From Blattamonas nauphoetae (Eukaryota; Preaxostyla; Oxymonadida), in contig JARBJD010000281.1 of the NCBI GenBank assembly GCA_033064195.1, positions 1 to 64,000 of the forward strand: DNA of 64,000 nucleotides, given 5' to 3'. The stretch's first letter is position 1; each line of letters begins with the position of its first letter. The position numbers were made by a program, and so were the translations under genes. Under the pieces are notes generated by a model. It saw only the letters and a program-made list of their open reading frames with translations. It made no database searches and was not told the DNA's origin. Of the stretch, positions 24,402-35,924 are shown piece by piece.

Positions 24402-27400
24402 TCAGTTTGTTTTCGAAGCGAGCTTGTTCAGATGTTTGTCAGACTCAATTGGTGATCCATCCAACTGGTCCAGGAGCGACGACACTGTTTTCAGTGAAGG
24501 ACGCTGTGACGCATCCAACGTCAGACACGAATCGATGATCGCCTGCATCTCCTCACTCACCTTCTCCATGTTCGGCTTCTCTCCCAATCGCAGTCGCCGC
24601 TGAGCGGTCTGCTCGTCCACTTCTGCGAACGGCACAAGACCAGTCTCGATTTCCCACAACACCAGGCCAAGACTAAAAACTGCTGCCGGTTCTGCCTGTG
24701 TTGTGACTGTCGCTGCATTCACATTCGCCACTTCAGGTGCCATCCATCGCTGAAACTCCTGATTCGATTTCTCGTCTCCACTGCGTGTCTTCAGGCAGAT
24801 CCGACCCTGCCCATCAAACAGAACCCAATGCGACGACAGCTTCGTCATGATGTCCACAACAGGTTTCACTTGCGCCAGCGACACCAGACCCCGCGCAATC
24901 TGCTGCTGCACAGACAGCTTGCACAGTTCACGAGTCGAATCTTTCGAGTGCAGAGCAGAGTAGAGTGTGTCGGTCTCGTTCGCGGTTGACATCTCGTAGC
25001 CATCCCCACACACAACAACTTCCACAAAGTTCGAAATCGAGATTCCTCGAGCCTGATCGAGGTGAGTGTTGTCAATGCCCGAGTCGGTTTTTAATTGGGC
25101 AGAGGATGCAATAGCACGAGCGCTGTTGGCGGGATTCTCGTTGAACTCGTCCATAATAACCTTCTCTTCATCTATCTGTTGGATCGCCATTTCTTCCATG
25201 TTGTTGGCCAGTCCCTTCTTTTGCTTTCGTCTCCACAGAATCACAGCAACGATCACGATCAGAACGAAGAGACAGACAAGAACAATGACGAGAGGAAGCC
25301 ACCATTTCATGTTTTCTTTCACCGATTCCGATCTTCGCTCAGAAAGAGATGTTTGGATTTGGAACGAAGTTGATGTTCGTTGGTCGTTGCCGAAAATCAG
25401 TCGACCTCGCCATTCGTGTTTGTCGGACAGAAGCGAGAACGAGGAGCGGTCGATGGAGAGTGTGATGTTGGTGTCGGTGAAAGAGGTGGAGGACGACGGA
25501 TCCAGCGGGATGGGGACTGCATTATTTTCCACATCGTTCTTCTGCATTTCAAACACTTCCAGTGACAAACCACACGGAATCAACGTCGTTCCAAGAACAA
25601 CTACATTGAACACATTCTTCTTCTTCTCGAACGCGCTCGTCGAGTTCGGTGAAAGTGTTGGGACAAACAGCGGCGCGTTCGATTCGACGTCATCAACAGA
25701 CAACGAGCAAGTGTCTATTGACATCCATGACGATGATCCATTCACTCCGTCCCCAACCGTCAGACCCACAATTTCGATCTTCCCCTCTTCCGAACAATGG
25801 ATGTTCCGACGAATCGAAGGGAATGGGGAGGATGGATGAGTGTTCGACTCAAACGAAGACGATCGGATCATCAGAACTCCACCTTTCATCTCGATCGCTC
25901 CGGAAGGAAGATGGATGAACGCCGTTTTCAAAACTTCCACATCACACGAGTTCAATCGAATCAATCCTGTCGTCCACGAGCAGATATCGTCTGTGTTCGT
26001 CTGGGCAGTGGTGGTGGAAGATGACTTGACAGTGAGAAGACCATCTCTCAATTCCATCTTTGCGTTGTTTCCGTCCAAAAACACGAAGGTGGGAGAAGTG
26101 TTGTATCATTGTCACCATCCACTGTCGATATTGAAACAAGACGAGCCGGCTCGGGCATGATTTCAAACTTTGGGATTTTATCGAAAAGTAAGTTTCCGAT
26201 GCCCGATTGTGGCTTGAACGAAATTACAGTGCAAGTCTCCCCGTACACCAATTGTCTTGATGATGTCGAAGGATAGAGAACTGATGATCCCTCCCATTTT
26301 CGGTTTGCCGTGTTGAATGTCATGTCAATAGCTAGATAGTAACAGGATGGCTGCTCGAGTACAACTTTGTACTGCACGTTCTCATCCAACACTCGACCTT
26401 CCATTTCAAAGAACACGTTTCTGTACTCGCTGTCGTAGTGACTTAATTTGAACCCCGTCAGACGCTCTGGTTCATCAGGTGTCCAGAAACTACACCAACG
26501 TTTATCAATCATCACACGTGACGAATCATTCTTTCTTGCCATCTTGACAGGAACGTATCCACGATCATAAAGAAGCTGATCATCAGCAAAAGGATAGAGG
26601 ATCCCCGTGAGAGTGTTCGAAGTGGCTGATGTTACTGTTATATTCAGTGTTGCCGTGCGCTCATCAGTCGATCCTGATGGCTTTCCAACAAACTGGATCC
26701 AGTATTCCGATCCGACTGTCAGAAGACGGGATGCCAGAGTCAGTGTTGAATAAGTTTTATTATGCTTTGCTGTGATGTTAGTAAGACGAGGCGGCTCGTC
26801 CATGATGGTGATTTCGGGGAGAGCGTCTCGGAGGAATTCTGTAGTGTCAGATCCCCTTTTGAACGAACTCACTGTGTATGTCTGTCCAAACGCCAGTCTC
26901 TTGTTCGAACCATAAACAACCGCTGATCCATTCCATTTTTGGATTGTCTTGTTGTATTTCATGTCAACCGTGTATTTCAGGTTTGATTTCACATTCAGCC
27001 CTATTTTGTACGTTTCATCTTCATCCAAAAGCGTCCCGGTCATGTTGAAATACACGTTTGCTATGTTCTCGTCATATTCATTGATGACGAACGTCACTAG
27101 CACGGGTGGCTCTGGCGGAGTGGTGAATGTGACTGTCTCTGTAATCGCGACTTCTTCCTCCAACAATCCATCTTCTGAGATCCACATCACTTTCGTCACT
27201 TCGTATTCCGTTTCCCATTTCAGTCTGCCTTCTGCGGTCGATGGATAAAGAGGTGCTGTTCCGGTCAAAGTTTCGAAGTTTGACCAAGCGAGAGAGACGT
27301 TCAACTCGTTCTCTCCCTCCTTAACCAGCATCCAATAACTCCCTTTGTCAAGACTTATCCCCTTCAACACAATCTCCGTCGTGTTCGGATCTTTCAGCGA

Positions 27401-29437
27401 TGACTCAGCAGTGTGAACATTCGTTGGTGGGAATGCAGCCAGCGCCGATATGTGATGTGTGTAGATCGCGTTGGGAAGAATCTCGCTCTGAACGAAACCT
27501 GTTCCGGTTTTCGACAATTTATGCGGCTGTCCAATCGTGACGTGGACGAGTCGGGGGACATTTGATCCATTTTTAATCAGCATTCTCATTAACCCCTTGA
27601 TTGCTTGACAAGTCTCCACTGTCACTGTCGCCTCACCTTTCGAGAATGTGGCAGTAACCTTGTCGACTGTGTAAGACGAAGTGACCTGCGGGATGAGATA
27701 GCTGCCGTCTTGTTTATCTTCGTAGAAATACACGTTCGGTGAGCCTGACGTTGAGTCGCACAACATGAACATGTCAGAAGTGACTTCGGTTGAGAGTATG
27801 CCGGTGAGGTAGACATCCTTTGCGTATGTTTGTTGGCTAGATTTGCAGCTCCTGAACACACACGACGAGAGAGACACCGTTGTGACTTGGAAAATGGTGA
27901 CAGCACCAGCTCGTCCATTCGAGGCCCAACATTCGATGAAAGAACATTCTGACAGTGTCACGATTTCAGAGCGGAGATCAGCAGCCCCGTCGTAATGGGC
28001 CCCGTTGTTATCGAAGAAGCACCTTTCGAGCAGCACAGTCGAAGCGTTGTGGACAAAGAGACTCCCACCACAACACATCCCCTCATAGCTGTCTGAGTAA
28101 CAATAACTGAAAGACGAGTTCGTGATGGAGATAGGGTCGCGGGCGTCAGCACCACAAGAGAAGAACACGGCGCCTCCATCATAGTCATTCGCATCGCATC
28201 TGACGTACTGGAAGAAGCAGGATGTGATTGTGAGAGACGACCTTGCTTTGTTCAGACTGATCGCTGCCCCTCCTCCCCAAATGAAAGAGCCTCCACCGCT
28301 GATGTCGTTCGCTGCTCGCCCACCAGAATTGCTCGGGACATCTTTGTCATAGATGTACATATATTGGAATGTGCAGAGAGTGAACGAGACAGAAGTGACA
28401 CCTGAAGTGCTTTTCAGTACTAATCGATCAGTGATTGACTTGCTTCGGTTTTCGAGTGAGAATTCCATGACGGTGTTTCGATCGCGGATGCAGGACGAGA
28501 AGGAGGTGTTCAGACACATCACATTCCCTCCCATGTTCGGCGACATTATTCCTGTCCCGCTGTCGTGGTTCGTGCTCTGATCAACGCAACTCCCAACCAC
28601 CCGCTGAGAAACTTCACTCCCAAATCGATGCGACTCGAGTGACATCCGAGACGACGATGTAACATTCACAAGGCTGCTTTCGAGGAGACTTGTGTCCACA
28701 TCCATCGCACAGTCGAAGGCACAATGAGTGCGGAACGTGAAAATAGGACCAGTCCCAAGCGGAAAGTGCTGATTCTGCATCATTAGCTCGACGCCACTAA
28801 TCGAAACATGGTCGCGTGATTCTTTGTCGGTTGCGCTATCTGGCATCAGATGCATTCCAAGATCAGTCCCACGCGCGTTTTGAGACGTCCCAACGAGCGG
28901 AAGAACGAGAGTCGATTTCGATGTGTGAGAGCTTCGGATGATCTGGATTTGGCATCCGTGTCCATCCAAGTCATTCGTAACGATGAACGGCGAACATTCT
29001 TTGTTCGAAATGATCTCGCTTCCATCGATTGTCAAATCTGACAATGATATCAGACAAGCTGACCATCCAGCTTGTTCCACATCCAGACACCACGATGTCA
29101 TCCGCAGTGAGCTGTTTCGCACATCCAACAACCACAGCTTGCGATTGTTGCCAATATTCTGATCATGCAGGCCGTTTGTTTTGAGAGATGTGATTGAGGC
29201 TTTTCTTGATTCTTCGCCAACAGATAGTCGTGTCATGCTTCCACGTAATTCGAGCCGGGTCGATACGATTGGAAATGAGGCTGTCGAAAACCATCCGGAT
29301 TCGAACTGCATCACTGTTTGTTCAGAGTTCCAGTCATTTATGTTTTGGTTCGATGTTTCGGCAAATACGGTTTGAAAATCCCTGCAAATATCATCCAGGG
29401 AGTGAATGACTTGTACTAGCGAGATTAATAGCATCAT
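24402..29437 (-). pseudogene. receptor pseudokinase B with internal deletion
   Basis: Tandem paralogue of A, same strand and same start (MMLLISLVQVIHS). The first frame (29437-26048, 1,129 codons) contains the signal peptide, N-terminal domain, beta-helix and about three Ig-like modules. It stops shortly after EPARLVSISTVDGDNDTT. The second frame (26084-24402, 560 codons) resumes at the equivalent of TSPTFVFLDGNNAKMEL in the C-terminal helix and continues through the membrane span (about 25240-25310, then WRRKQKKG) and pseudokinase tail (RWMAPE, FSLGLVLWE, MTKLSSHW at the HRD site). Compared with A about 1.2 kb is missing at 26104, and the join shifts the frame. The expected product is a secreted or untethered ectodomain without membrane span. 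Whether the downstream frame is translated separately is unknown. Confidence 0.8.
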
Positions 29438-29480
29438 CGGAAATTAAACGATTCGTGTACGATTGCGAGGAAGTGATCTG
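29438..29480 (-). promoter_or_regulatory. conserved 5' flank of receptor B
   Basis: Identical to 23658-23700 directly upstream of the ATG. A further conserved block lies about 110-130 bases upstream (TTTGATCGTG, with the following TTCACGAATCCGT nearly conserved). This is likely the core promoter region. No sequence-specific factor is inferred. Confidence 0.4.
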
Positions 29481-29779
29481 AAGATCCGATTCCCTTTATT
29501 TGCAATCCTACATACGGGTTATCCTTTTAGTGGAATTTCGAAATTGAAATGTCACTGATGGTTTGATCGTGTGTTCACGAATCCGTTCCATTGCAGATCC
29601 TCATTTTTTTGGTCCAATTATGGAGACCTCTTTTTTTTTGGACAATATCCAAAATAAGGGTTTGATCCATCAATTCTCATTTCTACCAAGTCGTTTCTGA
29701 ATTCTTCCACAACCCTCACTGGTTTACCTTTTCTTTCATCGTCAAGTCTATTCTTTTTCGTTTTCTTGTGTTCATTGTG

Positions 29780-31129
29780 ATTCTCCGTCCGTTTCAAGAA
29801 AGATCTTCCCGACCTTCAGCCAACAAACTCAGTATGCATATCTTTCAAGCAGGGAATGCATAATCTTGCTTTTAGGTTCCATTCACGGTCGATATACTGT
29901 TGGAAACGTTGAATATGTGGGACGGAACAACGAACATTGTGACTCAATCAATCTGGCACCAGATTCCCAATGTGATATCAGGATTTTGCGAAGCATCGCA
30001 ATCAAACATCAACAAGATTTTGGACGATAATATTCCGATCAACAACCGACGTGCCCTGTCTCAGTCCCTCCACTCCCTCTCCCACTCCCCGTCGTGCGAT
30101 CGAAATGTGAAGCGCCGTGTGGACACACTTCTGCCTCTCATCGACGGCATTTCGGACACGAATTATCTTCTCGTCGAAAAGGGCTTCATCGAGAGTCTTA
30201 AAAGACGGAATCAGACTCTCACAGACGGGATTAACTATATCCAGACCTTTGAGACTGATCTCATCGATCTCAGCTTTTTTGATCTCAGAAAATAACTAGT
30301 GTTCACATTATCATAAAACTCAAAATAACGAGGTAAAAGCCCCACTATCCGTGTTGAATTGTGTTTACATGAACATTCATCGAAATCTTGAGATGAATCG
30401 TCCCACAATAACTCTTCACCCCGATCCGATTGAAGAACTGGATGAATCACGCTTGTTCTTCACAAAATTTCTTAATTCCTCCACAAATGATCTCCTCTAC
30501 CATTTCTCGACGATTATTTCTCTCATAGAGTGATTTATTCCGTAGGTTTCCATTCGTTGTTCAATTGTTCGTTAGTCTTCAAGATTTCTTCTCTTTATCT
30601 CGATCTTCAGTCCTATATTGACTTGGTTAATCTGTCCCTTCCAGGATTTATCTCTTTATTTCCATCTCTCCCAGATAATCTGTCAGTGACCAGTGAGATC
30701 TCAATTGACACGTCGAAGCAGCCTCTCTCGAATGACTCCAAACTCGTTTCTGCGGACTCTCCTCTGATACCGCTCTTTCTTTGATTGCTGATACTGATGA
30801 ACAGATTCTACGATCGCCTCCAATCATCCAGAAATGGTCTGCTGTTTTGGGTTCGTCGTTCTTAACACTGCTGTCTTTGACTGTCACATCGTCAACCGTC
30901 CTCTCTCCACACTATTCCTTACATCCCTGAACGATGCACTGTGACCAAATTGTCTTTCCCAATCTCGACTTTTTGACATCTCCGAATCACATCTCGTTTA
31001 TTTCGTCGAAATGGGATGCGCACCGCATTTCAGCCGTTCGGAGTCATCCACGATTTGATTCAGGATCATCACGCCAGTTGGCTATCCTCTGAATCTTTAT
31101 TCTCGTTCCTGCAACCAAACCGCAAACAC
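29780..31129 (+). pseudogene. left half of an unrecognised interrupted gene
   Basis: A plus-strand open stretch of about 140 codons ends at 30295. It is read through a likely 44-bp intron (29832-29875) and contains the segment around ETLNMWDGTTNIVTQSIWHQ. It is followed in other frames by coding-like pieces (LDLQSYIDLVNLSLPGFISL at about 30595-30655; NRFYDRLQSSRNGLLFWVRR at about 30800-30860). It is helical and leucine-rich, but I do not recognise a domain. Stops and frame changes make a working gene unlikely. The segment ends exactly at a 9-bp target duplication, where a 3.3 kb element is inserted, and presumably continues at 34467. No start codon can be fixed. Confidence 0.4.
29832..29875 (+). 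other. putative 44-bp spliceosomal intron
   Basis: The segment starts GTATGC and ends TTTTAG. Removing it joins an upstream open stretch (KDLPDLQPTNS) to VPFTVDILLETLNMWDG in phase. The small size and sharp borders fit short protist introns. Evidence is sequence only. Confidence 0.4.
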
Positions 31130-34100
31130 GGGTATGTATAGAGACAGATCTGATTTTGTATACGCACAGATCTAAATTTGGTATTCACACAGATCTGCGG
31201 TATACACACAGATCTCGTCCTTGGAGCACTGATAATGTTTTAAAATCACAATTTTATGTGAAAAAGAGGAAGGACTATTGATTTAGTGAGAAAATGTGAT
31301 GGAAAAGTGAAAAATTCAATGATTCGTAAGTCCTGACAGTGAGAACATAATTATGGTCTCTCCCTTCAAAATTTCTCGACTCTGACTTCATTTTACCATA
31401 ATACACCCGTCTCAAATGCATCAGACTCCGCCATGCCTCGAATTGCAGATCTTAATGTATTGACCATCTCCTATATACCAATTTTGTTCATCCTGTCATT
31501 CATGACGCTCCAGATCTGTTTCTACTCATCATATATGACTTTTATGAACGTTTTAGGCAATTATGATGTCTACTTAGTCGTGTTGCACAAATTATTGTGA
31601 CACGAATCGATTGGTAATCAGATCTCGAAATGCATTGTTGTGATGACATGATCTTCGAGAATATGGAGCCAGTTTGAGGAATCACGTTTGAAGACGACAT
31701 TAAAGATGGGTGGATGGACAAGGAACTTGGCTGGGTGGACTAAACAACGAAACCTGCTGGTAGTACGAGCGTCAAACAAGATGGGAGCAAATTTCGGACG
31801 GACAGAGGAACAACCCCAAATCAACCATTTTAATCCCAAGAAAAACAAGGAGACTTCTCTGAGTTGGAAGTTCGAAGACTCACTGGCGCATCTGATACAT
31901 GTCTTCACAAGGAATGATTCCGAACGAATCTGGCAGGAACTTCAATAAGATTTCAACCAACAATTCCACACTGATACTAATGCTGCTACTCATTTATCTA
32001 TGTTGGCTTCGTCCGTTTTCGTTGTTGCTGTGAGTGCAGGAGAAGAAGACAAAGAAACCAGCCTCATCAAAACTGAACTGGTGTGAATAATCGAGGAAAT
32101 ACCAGCTGCAATTGAAGATGGAATTAAACTGACGTCATTGAATGATGTTTTCGTCCACGAGACTAAAGAAGAAAAGAAGGTCTCCCAAAAACAACATGAT
32201 CAAGTCAAGAAGCATTTCTAAGCAAATTGCACTGGTATCAACCTACTTCGTGATTATAAAACCAAACGATGGACTAGTGAATGTCAGATGAACGAAGAAA
32301 TGTGACCACTCGTCAAAGCCCTTCAAAACTCACTCGAACAAGAAATAATCACTTACAATCAGCGAGCAAGGAAACTCACGATCGCATGCGGGACGAAGAA
32401 CAGCAAATGAACAAAAAAACCGATTCCCTCCAACAAATCTGCGAAGATGAATCAAATCGTATGTTTGATGAAGCAGAAAAAGAGATCGAAGAAATCGAGG
32501 ATTATGAGGACAGGAAACGACGAGAATTGGACAGCGAAAGACTCTCCGAGGAGGAGGCGGAGACAGACAAAATTACAGAGCTTCAGAAAGGCCAAGAAGA
32601 TCTCTTCGAACACGTGATTGAAGAAACCATGAACGAACTCGGTGAAAGAGAGGAAGACAGGCCAAAAGAGGAAGGAGAAAGACAAGAGCAGCAACTCGAC
32701 GAGAAACGTTTGAAAGAGAAGCAATTGATGAAAGAGAAAGGAGGAACCAACTCCGAGTCTGCCAAAGCACGAATTTTGGAAAGAAAGGGCCTAAAGTAGT
32801 GTTCGAAGCATCAAAGAAACTCGACCACACAAACTAGAAAGAATTCGTCCAGCTGGTCCCGCTTGCTCAGCTGAAAAACGAGAAGAACACGGAAGGCGTT
32901 TGGAACAATAGAATGACAGCCATTCTGCGCAAAAGGAGGAGCTCATTGCTCTTCTTCAGAAAGTTCGAGATATTGATGCCAAAGTCACTGAACTTGAAGA
33001 AAACAACCAAGAAGTTGCCATTCTTCTCCAAGTTCTCGAAGAGTTCGTGACAAGCATGCTCAGCGATCCGTTCCTCACCGACAAGAGAGACAGAGAGCGG
33101 AGAAGAAATGAACGAACAGAAGACACAATCTTGGCGATGGAACACGGTGACAAGCAAGGCATCGAGCCGGACACACTTGCTGATTCCAAATCCGACGAAG
33201 AATACTCGCTGATGGACCTCGACGACGAAACGAGCACAAATGTTTCTGCTGTCGACGCTCAGATGGATCTCGACGAGAGGAACGAACGCAAACACGACTT
33301 CCGATTCATCATTCCTCAGAAAGACAAACACAAAGAGACAGGAACACCTGGGGATCCGTTTGGAGGCAATTACGTAGGCCCCGACAGCGAGGGATTGGAC
33401 GATCTGAAGCCGTGTGGGGAGGGATCAGAACTGGACTGGGAGAATTCGTCCATCATCGACGCGAATCCTCTCCCGCTCTTCACGTCACCTGTCAATGTCA
33501 CATTCACCGAAGAGAAGATGATGTGGCTCCGAGAACCGTTCTTGTTACAAGATGAACGAAAGGAGATGTTCACAAAGAAGACAAGACGAGTTCTGAACGA
33601 GGAGGGAACACGATTGAACGATGAACAGCAAACCCAACTGACGCTCCAACTCGGAACAAAAGCAATTCACGAGAAGAAAGAACACATCATCTCCGCAAGA
33701 GACGAAGGCGTCGGGAACATCAAGCAGACAATCAACACTCGAGTGGCTAAGACCGACGAGAGACTCGAGCGATACTGCAAAGCTGGCGAAGAGCGCGCTT
33801 ATCAAGCGGCCATCGGCGACTGAGCATCAAGCGATACTGTCTTGGCTGAGTGCACAGAGACGTTGGAAGAATTGGAGCACCGAATGGAGGAGATGCGAAA
33901 GAAGAATATCAAAGCAGAGGTGAAGGAAGAGACAAGCAAGAGCCACATCATTCGAAACAGGAGAAGAATCACACTCGTTTGTCATGTCGGCCAATCACAG
34001 CCCTGCTGCCACAGACAGATCCAACAAAACACTCACCTGAGCAAACCAAACAAGGCACAGCCCTTGAAGAGGAGCCAGAATAGAACCCGATCGTGATCCA

Positions 34101-34466
34101 CAATTTCGGCGAGAAGATCTCCGAAGATGAGTCAGCCAAACTCTCAGAGAGGCTAACTGGAAACATCAACCATTTTCTATGTGTTCTTTCAGAATATTTT
34201 GCGGGGAAGCCAATCTTTCGAAAGTGGCCGCGATCGACCCTTTGAAACAGTTGTTGGATGTGTCTCACCAATCGCTCTCTTTTTTCCTTGAAATTCTTCT
34301 TTTTGTCCGTCTGCATCTATTCTACGTCTTTTTCATTCATTAATAACACATTATAAGCCAAAATAGAGACAATAAGGTCAGATCTGTGTGTATACCGCAG
34401 ATCTGTGCCTATACCGATGGACAGATCTGTGCGTATACAAAATCAGATCTGTCTCTATACTTACCC
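31130..34466. mobile_element. 3.3 kb TIR element with 9-bp TSD, Mutator-like
   Basis: Terminal inverted repeats of about 86 bp (31130-31215 and 34380-34466) begin GGGTA(T/A)GTATAGAGAC and are built of short CACAGATCT/GTATAC units. The element is bracketed by a perfect 9-bp direct repeat, CGCAAACAC (31121-31129 and 34467-34475). A 9-bp duplication with long, complex inverted repeats is typical of Mutator-like elements. No transposase is recognisable. The interior instead carries a coiled-coil coding region (32281-33823), so this looks like a non-autonomous, cargo-bearing (Pack-MULE-like) element. It sits inside a decayed host gene. Confidence 0.75.
32281..33823 (+). pseudogene. coiled-coil protein carried in the Mutator-like element
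   Basis: Two plus-strand frames of 172 and 258 codons, 32281-32799 and 33047-33823, are strongly charged (Glu, Lys, Arg, Asp, Gln). The first reads as a long coiled coil (the region around FDEAEKEIEEIEDYEDRKRR). The second continues the helical style: QKEELIALLQKVRDIDAKVT lies upstream of 33047 in the same frame after one TAG. It then has an acidic linker (SLMDLDDETSTNVSAVDAQM) and a less charged C-terminal part ending KAGEERAYQAAIGD. At least one frame change and one stop separate the two, so it is probably a broken gene. The function is unknown. Because it lies wholly between the element's inverted repeats it may be a captured host gene or element-encoded cargo. Confidence 0.5.
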
Positions 34467-35530
34467 CGCAAACACCATCCAGAAATCGACGAATCAAAGC
34501 AACTCCGGACGACTTATTGATAATCACGGGGTTTGCTCTGCATGTTCCATCGTCAGAGATGGAGCAACTCGTTCCGCAACTGATAACGGCCGTTCTACAG
34601 CGAGCACACATTCCGAAGCGAAACGGAGGGTCAACAGATCTCGCAAATACCGATCTGATGTCGATTATGGAAAATGGCCACTTTGGATCGTCACTGACTG
34701 GAAAGGAAGGATTGGAGAAACCAACGAGGCGCTGTCCAGATATCGCTTTTGGACGACTCAATGATCGCACGATTTCTTGTCCTTTGGACTGTGCATGCGT
34801 TGAATCGCTTTTCAGACGATGAGGAACTCCATCACGCCAACACACCTCCAAACGAGCTCTCTTCTCAACACTGTCGTCACTCTCTTCAGATCGCCGTCCA
34901 TTCCACTCCAAACGACAGAATAGACTCCAGAACTCCGCTGGCACAATCAGAACTGGAATGGCCAACCATCTCGTTCCTCTGCTGGAATTGGATTCCGCAC
35001 TGGCGTTTTGGTCGTTCATCACTTCCAACACAACCAGACGAAGGAATACGAACTCATAATCGATCCCAATTACCTCACAACTGTCTCAGCTGCTGGTTCC
35101 ATCGTTCTAAGAAATCCGAAAGAGCTGATGGGCGGGCTGGGTGGGACGGGAGGCGAACAGGGAGATGGGATGGAGGAGAGGCTCGTTCGAGTGAAGGACG
35201 GAAAGAAGATGCTTGTTCGCAGGCCGAACGATCCACGGAAGGCAGACAAAGTTGATCTTGAAGGCGAGTCCATCGATTTCGTCCCAGGCGAGCAGAACAT
35301 GGAAGAGGGCGGCGAGTTCACAGTGACCATCTCACCAGATTATGTAGAGATGCTCGGAATGAACGGAAACCATGTCCTTCGAAGCTTGAAGCACCCATCG
35401 CCAGGGAAAGAAGAAAGGGAAAGGGGAGTTTCTTTCAATCTAAAGTTGTTTTACTCTCTTTCTACTGTTCATTTTATCTCACTACAACCATTTCGCTTTT
35501 TCATGATTCTTATTTTGACCATTTGACACA
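34467..35530 (+). pseudogene. right half of the unrecognised interrupted gene
   Basis: After the 9-bp duplication a plus-strand frame begins PQTPSRNRRIKATPDDLLII and runs to 34822. Coding character then passes to another frame (TPELRWHNQNWNGQPSRSSA, about 34925-34985) and continues to about 35430. That last frame contains an internal repeat: KEYELIIDPNYLTTVSAAGS followed by IVLRNPK, and EFTVTISPDYVEMLGMNGNH followed by VLRSLK. An acidic, basic-studded linker lies between them. I do not recognise the domain. It is presumably the C-terminal half of the gene whose left part ends at 31129. Frame changes indicate that the gene is decayed or that introns are unrecognised. Confidence 0.4.
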
Positions 35531-35589
35531 ACAATGAGACAAATATAGATACGCCTAATTAAGTCATTGATCTCAGTCCCAAAAACCGG

Positions 35590-35613
35590 AACTGAGATCG
35601 ATCGATCTCAGTT
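35590..35613. repeat. 24-bp perfect palindrome
   Basis: The sequence reads AACTGAGATC-GATC-GATCTCAGTT with no mismatch and no spacer. It is followed by another GATTGATCTCAT and preceded by TTGATCTCAGT, giving four GATCTCA/TGAGATC half sites within about 70 bases. It lies just outside the left end of the 2.8 kb inverted-repeat element. Confidence 0.7.
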
Positions 35614-35924
35614 TCTGCTTGATTGATCTCATGTATCAAAGGTCTGACTATATCCAATCCGTCGATCCATCTATATCCAATCCCACTCGATCAAACCCAT
35701 CAGTCAGAGTTACGGTCTTCTCGGTCCATTCACACTTCACGTCTTTATTTGCATCACTCTTATTATCCAGGAATGTAAAAATGAGAATTCAAACCTATTC
35801 TGCCCACCGAGTTGATTTTTAAAAGAGAGAAATGAAGACAACCAAAAAAAGAAAGAAAAAAGTGAACTGAGAGTAAAAGAGACGATGCGGTTAAGGAATC
35901 ATCGTGTTCCCATCAGATTTCGTC

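Noticed and set aside
32867-33331. Minus-strand membrane-like frame within the Mutator-like element
   Set aside because: It is the complement of a Glu/Lys-rich coiled coil, which always yields a Phe/Leu/Ser-rich shadow.
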